Below, piece by piece: positions 52,344 through 60,501 of a stretch of 64,000 nt of DNA. The DNA comes from Acrocarpospora catenulata (GTDB lineage Bacteria > Actinomycetota > Actinomycetes > Streptosporangiales > Streptosporangiaceae). The position numbers and the translations under genes were made by a program. The stretch's first letter is position 1. Each line of letters opens with the position of its first letter. The notes under the pieces were generated by a model. That model saw only the letters and a list, made by a program, of their open reading frames with translations, had not been told where the DNA came from and made no database searches. Where the stretch lies: the NCBI RefSeq assembly GCF_018476525.1, contig NZ_JAHCST010000047.1, positions 1 through 64,000 on the forward strand, written 5' to 3'.

Positions 52344-52439
52344 CGGGTCTTTCGCGCGCTCTGGACTGCGCGCCCAGTGACGGGCCCTTCGCCCGGGCTG
52401 AGCTGCGCGCCCAGTAGCGGGCTTCTCGCCCTGGGTGGC
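52329..52439. repeat. Three 37 bp tandem repeats at the pheT 3' end
   Basis: Units begin at 52329, 52366 and 52403, each starting CTGCGCG and containing a form of AGTAGCGGGCTTCTCGCC. Units two and three are closely alike. The first is diverged and includes the pheT stop codon (52341-52343). Confidence 0.7.
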
Positions 52440-52447
52440 GGAAACGC

Positions 52448-52479
52448 CCGGCCGGGAGGAGAATCACCCTCCTGGCCGG
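52448..52479 (+). terminator. Terminator after pheT
   Basis: CCGGCCGGGAGG and CCTCCTGGCCGG form a 12 bp stem with one G-T pair and an 8-nt loop, followed by a pyrimidine-rich GCTTTCCCCC stretch. Confidence 0.7.
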
Positions 52480-52522
52480 TGCGCTTTCCCCCTCATGCGC
52501 CCGGCCCAGGGGGCGAAAGTTG

Positions 52523-54487
52523 ATGGACGAGCTGATCGGGCGCGACTCCGAGGTCGCGGGGGTGGTCGCCGCGCTTGATCGCGCCCGGCTGGTGACCGTC
52601 ACCGGGCCGCCGGGCGTGGGCAAGACCGCACTGGCCCGGCGGGTCGGGGAGCTGATCGGCGGCCGGGTCACCGTGGTCGACTTGGATCAAGTGGGCGACC
52701 TGTCGCGGGTGACCGAGCTGCCACAGACGGCTGAGCTGTCGCAAGTGGCCGAGCTGCCTTGGGCGGCTGGGCTGTCGCGGATGGCTGACCTGGACTCGGC
52801 GGGTGATCTGGTGCGGGCATCCGACCTGCAGCAGTCCGTGGGCGGGTTGCCCGAGGTGGTCGCCGGTCTGCTGGTGGTGGACGGCTGCGAGCGGCTGCTG
52901 GATGAGGTCGCGCCCTGGGTGGGGGCGCTCATGCAGGCGAACCCGGGGCTGCGGGTGCTGGCCGCCAGCCGGCAGTCGTTGAGCCTGCCCGGCGAACATG
53001 TGATGGTGCTCGGCGAGCTGACCGTCCCCGACCGGCTGGCGCTGCTGACCCGGCTTGCCGGGGACGCGGCCTCCGCGGAGGTGTTGGCGGCCGAGTCGGC
53101 GCGCTTCGACGGCCTGCCGCTCACCGTGGAACTGCTCGCGGCGGCGTTGCGGCGCGGGACCCTGGTCGACCCCGGCTGCCTGGACTCGCTCACCGATCCC
53201 GCCAGGGGCCGATCGCTGCGGGCCGCCATCGACGCCGCCCACCGGCTCTGCACCCCGGCCGAACAGCTGCTCTGGGCCCGGGCCTCGGCGTTCGCCGGAT
53301 GTTTCGACCTGGATGCCGTCCGAGAAGTGTGCGGGGGCCCGCCGCTGGACGCGGACGAGGTGCTCACCGCCGTCGCGGGGCTGGTGGACAAGTCGGTGCT
53401 GCTCCGGATGGACGGGCTGCTCGGGGTGCGATTCCGGTTGGTCGGGTCGCTGCGGGTGTTCGGGGGCGAGTCGCTGGCACGGCTCGGCAAGGCGGCAGCC
53501 GTACGGGAACGGCATTTCCGGCACTTCCTGGGGCTGGCGCGGCAGGCTGAGGTGGCCTGGCAGGAGGATCAGGTCGCCTGGTACCGGCGCATCCGGGCCG
53601 AGGCCGCCGAGTTCGGGGCCGCGCTGGAGTGGCGCCTGGCCGATCCCGGGCGTGGCGGCACGCAGGCGCAGGACCTGGCGGGGTCGCTGTGGTTCCTGTG
53701 GGCGTGCTGCGGCCTCCAGCGGGAGGGTGCCGCCTACCTCGACCGCGCGCTCGCCCTGCCCGCCCCGCCTGGAGCGGTCCGGGAGAAGGCGTTGCTCGCC
53801 TCCGGCTGGCTGCACAGCGTACTGGGCGACATGGACGCCGCCGCAGAGCGGGTGGCCCAGTGCGCGCCCGGGCCGAGCGCCGCCCAGCTGGCCGCCGGGG
53901 TGGCGGCGCAGCGCGGCGACCTTCGCGAGGCCCTCCAGCTGATCGGCGAGGCCCGAGCCGGATACCGCCGGGACTCCGACCTCTTCCCCGGCTTCGTCTC
54001 CAGCTACGCCGTCCTCGGCACCATGCTGCTCCAGATGGGCAACCTGAGCGGGGCCACCACCGTGCTCCACGAGGGCCGCGAACTGTGCGCCAGCGCCGGA
54101 GAATCCTGGACCCGCTCCTGCCTGGACCACCTCCTCGCCCAGGCCCACCACCTGTCCGGCGACACCCACGCTTCCCTCACCCACGCCAGGTCCGCCCTGC
54201 GCACCGCCCGCCTCTTCGATGACGTGGCCGCCCTCACCGCGGGAATCGAGCTGATCGGCGCCGTCTCCGTACTCGCCGGCGACCCCGACTACGGAGCACC
54301 CCTCCTGGCCACCGCCGCCTCCATCTGGGGCACCTCCGATCCCCATACGCTACGCACCCCGGTGCTGGCCACGATCGCCACCCAGGCACGTGAGAAACAC
54401 GCCGCCTCCGGAGAACCCCCGCAGCCTTCTCTTTCGCTTTCGCTGGAGGAGGCCGTGACACACGCCCTCCTCGATCATCTCGATTGA
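52523..54487 (+). CDS. LuxR-type signalling ATPase lacking a DNA-binding domain, with hexapeptide repeats
   Basis: A 654-residue STAND-like ATPase. Walker A is GPPGVGKT (28-35) and the Walker B region is GLLVVDGCE (115-123), followed by AASRQ and a winged-helix plus TPR-like helical domain as in large LuxR/SARP-associated ATPases. The protein stops at LSLEEAVTHALLDHLD, the point where relatives continue into a LuxR helix-turn-helix, so no DNA-binding domain is present. Residues 55-102 are eight hexapeptides of the form x-x-V/A-A/G/T-E/D-L. The ATG follows AGGGGG. Function unknown; a partner-dependent switch is possible. Confidence 0.8.
   Translation: MDELIGRDSEVAGVVAALDRARLVTVTGPPGVGKTALARRVGELIGGRVTVVDLDQVGDLSRVTELPQTAELSQVAELPWAAGLSRMADLDSAGDLVRASDLQQSVGGLPEVVAGLLVVDGCERLLDEVAPWVGALMQANPGLRVLAASRQSLSLPGEHVMVLGELTVPDRLALLTRLAGDAASAEVLAAESARFDGLPLTVELLAAALRRGTLVDPGCLDSLTDPARGRSLRAAIDAAHRLCTPAEQLLWARASAFAGCFDLDAVREVCGGPPLDADEVLTAVAGLVDKSVLLRMDGLLGVRFRLVGSLRVFGGESLARLGKAAAVRERHFRHFLGLARQAEVAWQEDQVAWYRRIRAEAAEFGAALEWRLADPGRGGTQAQDLAGSLWFLWACCGLQREGAAYLDRALALPAPPGAVREKALLASGWLHSVLGDMDAAAERVAQCAPGPSAAQLAAGVAAQRGDLREALQLIGEARAGYRRDSDLFPGFVSSYAVLGTMLLQMGNLSGATTVLHEGRELCASAGESWTRSCLDHLLAQAHHLSGDTHASLTHARSALRTARLFDDVAALTAGIELIGAVSVLAGDPDYGAPLLATAASIWGTSDPHTLRTPVLATIATQAREKHAASGEPPQPSLSLSLEEAVTHALLDHLD
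52685..52828 (+). repeat. Eight in-frame 18 bp repeats inside the ATPase gene
   Basis: Consecutive units encode DQVGDL, SRVTEL, PQTAEL, SQVAEL, PWAAGL, SRMADL, DSAGDL and VRASDL. Each unit is exactly 18 bp, so the frame is kept. The array sits between the Walker A and Walker B motifs of the encoded ATPase. Confidence 0.85.
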
Positions 54488-54492
54488 ATCGC

Positions 54493-54530
54493 TTGACAGG
54501 GTAGCGGCATGCAATGTGCGATATATCGCA
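54493..54530 (+). promoter_or_regulatory. Promoter and palindromic operator of the GntR gene
   Basis: TTGACA (54493-54498) is followed after 18 bp by TGCGAT (54517-54522) as -10. Transcription should begin at 54529-54530, the A of the ATG. The perfect 14 bp palindrome TGCGATATATCGCA (54517-54530) covers the -10 and the start base, an ideal autorepressor site. Confidence 0.65.
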
Positions 54531-55243
54531 TGCCGATTCCGAGCAGAGTGGCGGCGGTGCGGAGGTCCTTGTTGCGGGAGGACGCCTACCGGGCCATCAG
54601 GGACGCGATCGTGGATGGCACGCTCGCGCCCGGTGAGCGGTTGAACGACGGAGACCTGGCGCAGTGGCTGGGCGTCAGCCGTACGCCGGTGCGTGAAGCG
54701 CTGGCACGGCTTGAGGAAGCCGGTCTCGTGCAGACCAAGCCGGGCCGCTACACGATCGTCAGCCCGTTGGACGTGCGGGCGGCACGGTCCGCGCACTCGG
54801 TGACGTCGGCGATGCACGAGTTGGCCGTACGGGAGGCGCTGCCCAACCTGTCGGTGGCCGAACTCGATGCCATGCGCGCTGCCAACGCCCGCTTCGCCGA
54901 GGCGCTACGCGCGAATGACGTCGATGCGGCGCTCGCCGCGGACGACGAGTTCCACGGTGTCGTGGTCACGGCCTGCGCCAACTCCGCGGTGCATGCCGTG
55001 CTGGAGCAGTTCACCCCGTTGCTGCGGCGACTGGAGCGGCTGCGGTTCGCCTCGTTGAGCGGGCGCAGTTCGGTCGCCCAGCACGACCGCATCATCGCGC
55101 TGTGCGAGGCGGGGGACGTCGACGGGGCGGTCGCCGCCACCCGTGCCAACTGGGCGACGCTGGCCCAGCTCCTCGATGCCGCGCTCACGGACGGCGACGG
55201 CGACGATGCCGGCAGGGAGTCATTCGACAGATATGGGGGATGA
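54530..55243 (+). CDS. GntR family transcriptional regulator (FCD type)
   Basis: About 237 residues. An N-terminal winged helix (RLNDGDLAQWLGVSRTPVREALARLEEAGLV) is followed by an all-helical FCD ligand domain. Metal-site candidates are D138, H142 and H185; the His normally near the last helix appears replaced by Asn207 in TRANW. The chosen ATG at 54530 matches a leaderless promoter; an ATG at 54509 would place the operator inside the coding region. It starts only 43 bp after the ATPase gene and precedes the APH-like gene. Its ligand is unknown. Confidence 0.88.
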   Translation: MPIPSRVAAVRRSLLREDAYRAIRDAIVDGTLAPGERLNDGDLAQWLGVSRTPVREALARLEEAGLVQTKPGRYTIVSPLDVRAARSAHSVTSAMHELAVREALPNLSVAELDAMRAANARFAEALRANDVDAALAADDEFHGVVVTACANSAVHAVLEQFTPLLRRLERLRFASLSGRSSVAQHDRIIALCEAGDVDGAVAATRANWATLAQLLDAALTDGDGDDAGRESFDRYGG

Positions 55244-55285
55244 GGAAGAGGTCCGGGTCCTGGTAGGAGGATCTAGAGTGCGGGG

Positions 55286-56143
55286 ATGACCGATCAGATC
55301 CTCCGGTTAGTGGCCCGGCATCTGCCCGGGTATGAGATCAGGACGATTACCGGCCTGGGCGGCGGATTGGACAACATCGCGTACGAGCTCAACGGCGAGA
55401 TGGTCGTCCGGCAGCGAAGGGACGACGACCCGGCCTCCCGGAGCGAGGCGACTCGGCGCGAGGCGGCCCTGCTGGCCGTCGTGAGCGAACTGTCCCCACT
55501 GCCGGTTCCGCGACCGATCTTCGTGGACGAGGATGAAGGCGTCCTCGCGTACGCGAAGGTCCCGGGCCTTCCGCTGAACCTGAATCCCGTGCCGGAGCCC
55601 GCACAACTGGCAGCCCCGCTGGGAGCCTTCCTCAACCGGCTTCACACGGCCCCCGCGGAGCGGGTGGCAGCACTGGTGCCGCGTGACGCCTACTCGTTGG
55701 AAGAACTACGGGAAGAGGCCGAGCGGGACTATCGCGACATCGTGCCGCACATTCCGGTGCCGTCTCGCCGCCACGTCGAGGACTTTCTCGCCCGCACGGC
55801 ACCCCGGGAGCCCGACACGCTCACCTTCTGCCACAACGACCTGGGCAGCGAGCACATTCTCGTGAACGCCGAGACGAGCACCATCACGGGGGTCATCGAC
55901 TGGAGCGACGCGGCCATCGCCGATCCCGCCCACGACCTCGCCCTGATCTTCCGGGACCTCGGTCCGGAGATCTTCGACCTGACGCTGGCGCACTACGAGG
56001 GCCCATTCGACGTCACCGCCCACGAGCGGGCCCTCTTCTACGCCCGGTGCGCGCTGCTGGAGGACATCGCGTACGGCCTCCGTACCGGAGGTCGGCAGTA
56101 CTCCGACGCCGGTCTGGCCCACCTCGACCGGACCTTCTCCTAG
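55286..56143 (+). CDS. Aminoglycoside phosphotransferase (APH) family kinase
   Basis: A 285-residue small-molecule kinase of the APH/choline kinase fold. The catalytic loop is FCHNDLGSEHILVN and the metal-binding segment GVIDWSDAAIADPAHDLAL. A glycine-rich nucleotide loop (TGLGGGLDNIAYEL) and a Lys/Arg region (MVVRQRR) are at the N-terminus. Members phosphorylate aminoglycosides, macrolides or metabolites; the substrate is not readable, and resistance should not be assumed. TAGAGT ends 7 nt before the ATG, suggesting a leaderless mRNA. Confidence 0.87.
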   Translation: MTDQILRLVARHLPGYEIRTITGLGGGLDNIAYELNGEMVVRQRRDDDPASRSEATRREAALLAVVSELSPLPVPRPIFVDEDEGVLAYAKVPGLPLNLNPVPEPAQLAAPLGAFLNRLHTAPAERVAALVPRDAYSLEELREEAERDYRDIVPHIPVPSRRHVEDFLARTAPREPDTLTFCHNDLGSEHILVNAETSTITGVIDWSDAAIADPAHDLALIFRDLGPEIFDLTLAHYEGPFDVTAHERALFYARCALLEDIAYGLRTGGRQYSDAGLAHLDRTFS

Positions 56144-56219
56144 CTCGCCCGCACCTGACCGACCCGGCGGGGGAAAACCGTTTGCTCGGCGGCAGGGAAA
56201 CCGGCCACCATGACCCTCC

Positions 56220-57548
56220 GTGCCACAAAATCCCCCGCGGAGCCTCCGGGCGCTGCTGCGCCGGATGCGGATGGACGTCAGCCCGATCCGGGAAAGCCGG
56301 GACTTCCGGCTGTTACTGGGCTCGTCCATGATCACCATGTTCGGGTCCTTCGTCACGCTGGTGGCGGTGCCGTACCAGGCCAAGGAGTTGACCGGCTCCT
56401 ACCTGGTGGTGGGGCTGCTGAGCGCGGCCGAACTGATCCCGATGGTGGTGTGCGGGCTGTGGGGCGGCGCGATCGCGGACGCGCTGGATCGACGCAAGAT
56501 CATCGTGTACTCGGAGATCGGGCTCTGCCTGTCCGCGCTGGCGCTGCTGGTCAACGCGCTGCTTCCCGAGCCGCAGATCTGGGTGCTGTACGTGGCGGGC
56601 GCGGCCAGTGCGGGGCTCTTCAGCATTCGCGGGCCGAGCGAGCAGGCGGTGATCAACCGCGTGCTCAAACTCGACCAGATGGGGGCGGCCTTCGCGATCC
56701 AGGGGCTGGTGCGGAGCATCGGCTCGATCGCGGGCCCGGCCCTCGGCGGCGTCATGGTGGTCGCTCTCGGCCCCGCCATCTCCTACTCCGCCGACATCGT
56801 CTCCTTCCTGGTCTCGCTGCTCCTCCTGGTCCGGGTCAGAACGATGGCCCCACCCGAGGGCGCCGCCCCCGCCTCCCTGGATTCCCTGCTGGCGGGGGTC
56901 AGGTACGCGGTGGCCAGACCGGACCTGATGGGCACCTATCTGGTGGACATCGCCGCCATGGCCTTTGCCTTCTCCACCTCGCTCTTCCCTTTCATGGCGG
57001 AGCAGTACGGCGGCTCGCACGAGAGCCTCGCCCTGGGCCTGCTGGCGGCCTCCCCGGGCATCGGCGCCGTCCTCGCCTCCCTCACCTCCGGCTGGACGGC
57101 CCACGTGCACCGGCACGGCCTCGGAGTGATCATCTCCGCCCTGTTCTGGGGCGCGTGGGTGGCCGTCGCCGCCGTCATGCCCAGCATCTGGCTCATCATC
57201 GCCTGCCTGGTGGCGGCCGGGGCCGCCGACATGTACAGCGGCATCTTCCGCGGCATGGTCTGGAACCAGACCATCCCCGACGAGTACCGCGGCAGACTGG
57301 CCGGAATCGAGCTGCTCTCCTACTCGACCGGCCCCATGCTCGGCAACACCCGCGCAAGCCTGATGGCGAATCTGGGCGGCCTCCGCTTCTCCCTCGGCAT
57401 CGGCGGCCTCCTCTGCATGCTCGGCGTCCTCACCCTCGGCGCCCTCCTCCCGAAGTTCCGCGCCTACGACGTCCGAACCAGCGACCACGCCCAGGCCGAA
57501 CGCACCCGCCGCAGCGAACCGACCGCTGCCGGGGAGCTATCGATCTGA
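56220..57548 (+). CDS. MFS transporter (EntS/MFS_3-like exporter)
   Basis: About 442 residues with ten to twelve predicted helices. The loop 2-3 motif is present as GGAIADALDRRK, and SIRGPSEQAVINRVL and SYSADIVSFLVSLLLL are typical of the MFS_3/EntS group of exporters. The start is uncertain: GTG 56220 gives the longest form, while ATG 56265 or 56271 would remove a basic N-terminal tail; none has a clear ribosome site. The cytoplasmic C-terminus is hydrophilic. It may export a compound related to the neighbouring kinase or regulator. Confidence 0.85.
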   Translation: MPQNPPRSLRALLRRMRMDVSPIRESRDFRLLLGSSMITMFGSFVTLVAVPYQAKELTGSYLVVGLLSAAELIPMVVCGLWGGAIADALDRRKIIVYSEIGLCLSALALLVNALLPEPQIWVLYVAGAASAGLFSIRGPSEQAVINRVLKLDQMGAAFAIQGLVRSIGSIAGPALGGVMVVALGPAISYSADIVSFLVSLLLLVRVRTMAPPEGAAPASLDSLLAGVRYAVARPDLMGTYLVDIAAMAFAFSTSLFPFMAEQYGGSHESLALGLLAASPGIGAVLASLTSGWTAHVHRHGLGVIISALFWGAWVAVAAVMPSIWLIIACLVAAGAADMYSGIFRGMVWNQTIPDEYRGRLAGIELLSYSTGPMLGNTRASLMANLGGLRFSLGIGGLLCMLGVLTLGALLPKFRAYDVRTSDHAQAERTRRSEPTAAGELSI

Positions 57549-57618
57549 TGCGGGGTATGACCGCCAATCTATGGATACCTCTACGAGGTAGTGATCGCTC
57601 GGGCCTGGGCTATGGCCC

Positions 57619-57900
57619 CTACTTGAGCGTGGCGTCGAAGCGCTTGGCCACCGCGACAAACTCGTAGCCCCAGCCGCTGGAGAGCGAAACTTCCTGGATC
57701 GGCCCACTCGGCGCGAACAGCACGGTGAGGTCGATCGGGATCTGGCCGTCCACGCTGATCCGCGAGATCGCGGCGTCGATCTCCGCCAGTGCCGCGTCCG
57801 CGTCCTGCCACGAGGACCACGAAAAGTCATTATCGGGCCGGGCGAGGAGCGCACGCACCTCGCCAAGCACTCGCAGCAGATCCGCGTGCGACGACGTCAT
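57619..57900 (-). CDS. Small hypothetical protein
   Basis: A 93-residue acidic protein (SSHADLLRVLGEVRALLARP start, ending RFDATLK). It has an N-terminal amphipathic helix and a mixed alpha/beta C-terminal half (PIDLTVLFAPSGPIQEVSLS). I recognise no family. The ATG at 57900 lacks a ribosome site; CATACT ends 7 nt upstream, again compatible with a leaderless mRNA. It converges with the MFS gene and is downstream of the GH16 gene on the same strand. Confidence 0.6.
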   Translation of the reverse strand: MTSSHADLLRVLGEVRALLARPDNDFSWSSWQDADAALAEIDAAISRISVDGQIPIDLTVLFAPSGPIQEVSLSSGWGYEFVAVAKRFDATLK

Positions 57901-57950
57901 GACGGAAGTATGACATTGCCTAAGATCAAGGAAAGTATCGGGGCCGGCGT

Positions 57951-58883
57951 CTATTTGGTGGGCAGCGGGCGGCTGGTGGATTTGTAGACGCGGATCCAGT
58001 CGACGAGCATTTCGGCGGGGAAGTGGGTTTGCGGGGAGGGTGGGCCCTGCCAGTGGCCGCCTGTTTGGAGGTTGAGGATTATTTGCATGGGCTGGTTGAA
58101 GGGCCAGGGGGATTTGCGTTTGAGGGTGCCGTAGATGTGGTTGCCGACGCGCCAGGTGATTTTGGTTGGGGTCCAGTCGACGCGGTAGATGTGGAAACGG
58201 CTGTTTATGGGGTGCTTCAGGGTGTGGGTGTTGTTGGAGACTTTGACGTTCTGGTGGGCGGCGCCGTAGATGATGTTGGGGCGGGCCCCGAAGATCTCGG
58301 CGATGTCGATTTCGGCGTACGGGTTGCCGGGGCGGGATCTCTGCAGCCAGAAGGCGGGGTAGATGCCCTGGCCGGCGGGGAAGCGGATGCGGGCCGCGAA
58401 GGTGCCGTACTGCAGGGGGAAACGGCCGGCGGATTGGATGCGGGCCGAGCGGTAGCGGCAGGGGCCGTACCAGCAGGTCGGCTGGGTGAGGGTGTTGCGG
58501 ATGGCGGTGATCACGAGGTGGCCTTGGCCGTCCTCGTTGGCCAGGGCGGGGTCGTAGTAGGCGAGGCCGCCGACGCCCCAGCCGTCGCGGTCGCCTTTCT
58601 GGTAGGTCCATTTCTGGGGTGACGGGCGGCCGGTGCCGTTGAACTCGTCGGACCAGATCAATTGGGGGTCACCGCGGTGCTTGGGGGACGCGGGGTCGAC
58701 GGCGGAGACGCGGCGGGCGCCGGCGAGGGAGGCGGGGTAGGGGCGCGGGGCCGTCGCGACGGGCGGGGGAGTGGTGAGCGCTTTCTCGTGCGTCACGATG
58801 TGGATGAGGGTGCCGCCGGTGAGCAGCCCGCCGACGGTCACCGCCACGGCGAATTGCAGTCGGTCGCCCATGCGCTTCGTCAT
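57951..58883 (-). CDS. Membrane-anchored GH16 family glycanase
   Basis: About 310 residues. An N-terminal signal anchor (residues 9-30) and a Pro/Ala linker lead to a complete GH16 domain from about residue 73 (DPQLIWSDEFNGTGRP). The catalytic motif is E191-I-D-I-A-E196, with E191 as nucleophile and E196 as acid/base. GH16 enzymes cleave beta-1,3/1,4-glucans, galactans and related polymers. The ATG overlaps the stop of the upstream glycosyltransferase gene (TGATG) and has GGAG 7 nt upstream. This coupling suggests it trims or releases the polymer made by that synthase. Confidence 0.9.
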   Translation of the reverse strand: MTKRMGDRLQFAVAVTVGGLLTGGTLIHIVTHEKALTTPPPVATAPRPYPASLAGARRVSAVDPASPKHRGDPQLIWSDEFNGTGRPSPQKWTYQKGDRDGWGVGGLAYYDPALANEDGQGHLVITAIRNTLTQPTCWYGPCRYRSARIQSAGRFPLQYGTFAARIRFPAGQGIYPAFWLQRSRPGNPYAEIDIAEIFGARPNIIYGAAHQNVKVSNNTHTLKHPINSRFHIYRVDWTPTKITWRVGNHIYGTLKRKSPWPFNQPMQIILNLQTGGHWQGPPSPQTHFPAEMLVDWIRVYKSTSRPLPTK

Positions 58884-60238
58884 CACACAACTCCAGGATC
58901 GTCGGCACGTCGGGGTGGGCTTGTGGTGGCGGCGCCGACCAGTTCATGACCCTCGGCCAGGGAGACTTCGACCGTCTTTCGGGTGCCCCACGCGGTTCTG
59001 CGCAGGGTGAGCAGGGAGAAGACGCGGACGGGCAGGAGCAGTGCGACGTGCATCACGCCGTAGAGGGGGGCGATGGCGAAGATGGCGAACTGCTGGGGCC
59101 AGCTGATGCCGGGGCGCTGGAGGTCGAGGTAGCGGACCGATCGCAGGTAGCCGAAGATCACGATCATGGCCGAGTACTGGGGGAGGAGGAGCCGGCCGTA
59201 GAGCAGGGGGAAGATCAGCAGGGAGTAGATCAGGGTGGCGGTGAAGGTCAGCCAGGTGGCGATTTCGATGAAGGACAGGAGCCAGGCCGTCGGGCGTACC
59301 CGGGGGAAGGTACGCAGGCACCAGAGGGTTTCGCGGAAGAACGAGCGGTTCCAGCGGGATTGCTGGCGCAGGTAGTGGCCGAGGCGTTCGGGGACGGCGG
59401 TCTCGGCCAGGGCGCTGCTCTGGAAGAGGACCTGGCCTTCCAGCAGGCAGTAGTTGGTGAGCCGGCGGTCGTCGCCGACCACGGCCCGGCGGCCGAGGAA
59501 ACGCTGGGTGCGGAAGTCGGTCAGGTGCTTGTGGACCACCCGGCCGCGGTAGGCGGCCAGCGAGCCGCAGCAGCAGAGCACGCTCCGCAGGAGCGAGTAC
59601 GCGGCGCGCTCGTACAGGAAGGCGTTGGCGTAGCGGAGGTCGATGAGGCGGGTGAGCACGTTGACGCGGAAGTTGGCGGCGAGGACCAAGCCCGTCACGG
59701 CGGTGACCTGCTCGTCGCCCAGGGGCGCCAGCAGGCGGTCCAGCGCGCCTGGGTGGAGCAGGGTGTCGCTGTCCACGCAGACGTAGACCTCAGCGTCGGG
59801 GCACTGCTCGAAGCCGCGTGCCAGCGCCTCTCGTTTGCCGGTGTTCTCCGGCTGGCGGAGCACGATGAGCTCGATCTTCTGCTCCTGGAAGTCCCCGATC
59901 ATGGATTCGGCCACGGGCACGGCCGCGTCCTCGGTGCTTCCGTCGTCGATCACCACCACCCATCGGGGGGTACGGCTCTGCGTGCGCAGCGTGGTGAGGC
60001 AGCGCCGGAGGATCTCCGGGTCCTCGTTGAAGATGGGCACGATCACCGCGAAGTCGCCGTGCCAGCTCGTACGGCGGTTTGGGCGGTAGCAGAGCGAGAG
60101 CAGGAGTTTCAGCGACAGGAGGGTGAGCAGGAGCACACCGAGTGGTCCGAATTCTTCCGGCGTTCCCCAGCGCCAGGCGGCTATGGCGAGAAGGGCGAAG
60201 ACGGTAAGGCTGATCACCCGCAAGGGCGCGCTGGACAA
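58883..60238 (-). CDS. Processive GT2 polysaccharide synthase (hyaluronan synthase-like)
   Basis: About 451 residues. Two N-terminal membrane helices, a cytoplasmic GT2 domain and at least four C-terminal helices form a synthase-plus-channel layout. Catalytic residues are D98-D99, D156-S-D158, G255-D256-D257 (GDDRRLTNY) and the processivity motif Q292-Q-S-R-W296. GDDRRLTNY and QQSRWNRSFFRE closely follow hyaluronan synthase and NodC, so a beta-linked sugar polymer is likely. The start is the TTG at 60238, 5 nt after GGGGAGGAG; a longer frame to 60322 has no ribosome site. It is coupled to the GH16 gene downstream. Confidence 0.9.
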   Translation of the reverse strand: MSSAPLRVISLTVFALLAIAAWRWGTPEEFGPLGVLLLTLLSLKLLLSLCYRPNRRTSWHGDFAVIVPIFNEDPEILRRCLTTLRTQSRTPRWVVVIDDGSTEDAAVPVAESMIGDFQEQKIELIVLRQPENTGKREALARGFEQCPDAEVYVCVDSDTLLHPGALDRLLAPLGDEQVTAVTGLVLAANFRVNVLTRLIDLRYANAFLYERAAYSLLRSVLCCCGSLAAYRGRVVHKHLTDFRTQRFLGRRAVVGDDRRLTNYCLLEGQVLFQSSALAETAVPERLGHYLRQQSRWNRSFFRETLWCLRTFPRVRPTAWLLSFIEIATWLTFTATLIYSLLIFPLLYGRLLLPQYSAMIVIFGYLRSVRYLDLQRPGISWPQQFAIFAIAPLYGVMHVALLLPVRVFSLLTLRRTAWGTRKTVEVSLAEGHELVGAATTSPPRRADDPGVV

Positions 60239-60501
60239 GCGGTCTCCTCCCCGCCAAGCCCGAGCGCGCGGATGTCGCCCGTGCTGGCACTCTGCCGGTG
60301 ATCTGCGACGTAACGCCATCATCTGCGGGGATTGATCAAGAAAGCCGGGGACGCTCCCGGGGGTTGACCGCGAGTTTCTCCACTGTTTGCCAGTGCCGGA
60401 AATGCCGGCAAAGACGAGCGCCCGAAAAAGACGTCACACAGAGGCTCACACGCAGGGTCGGGAGGATCGCTCCGAGTCAACCCAAGGGGAGGGTGAGTGG
60501 C

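Noticed and set aside
52685-52828. CRISPR array or pentapeptide-repeat protein
   Set aside because: The units are contiguous 18 bp coding repeats without spacers, and the period is six residues, not five.
55286-56143. Acquired aminoglycoside resistance gene
   Set aside because: The kinase fold is clear, but many APH-family proteins act on metabolites and no residue pattern seen here fixes an antibiotic substrate.
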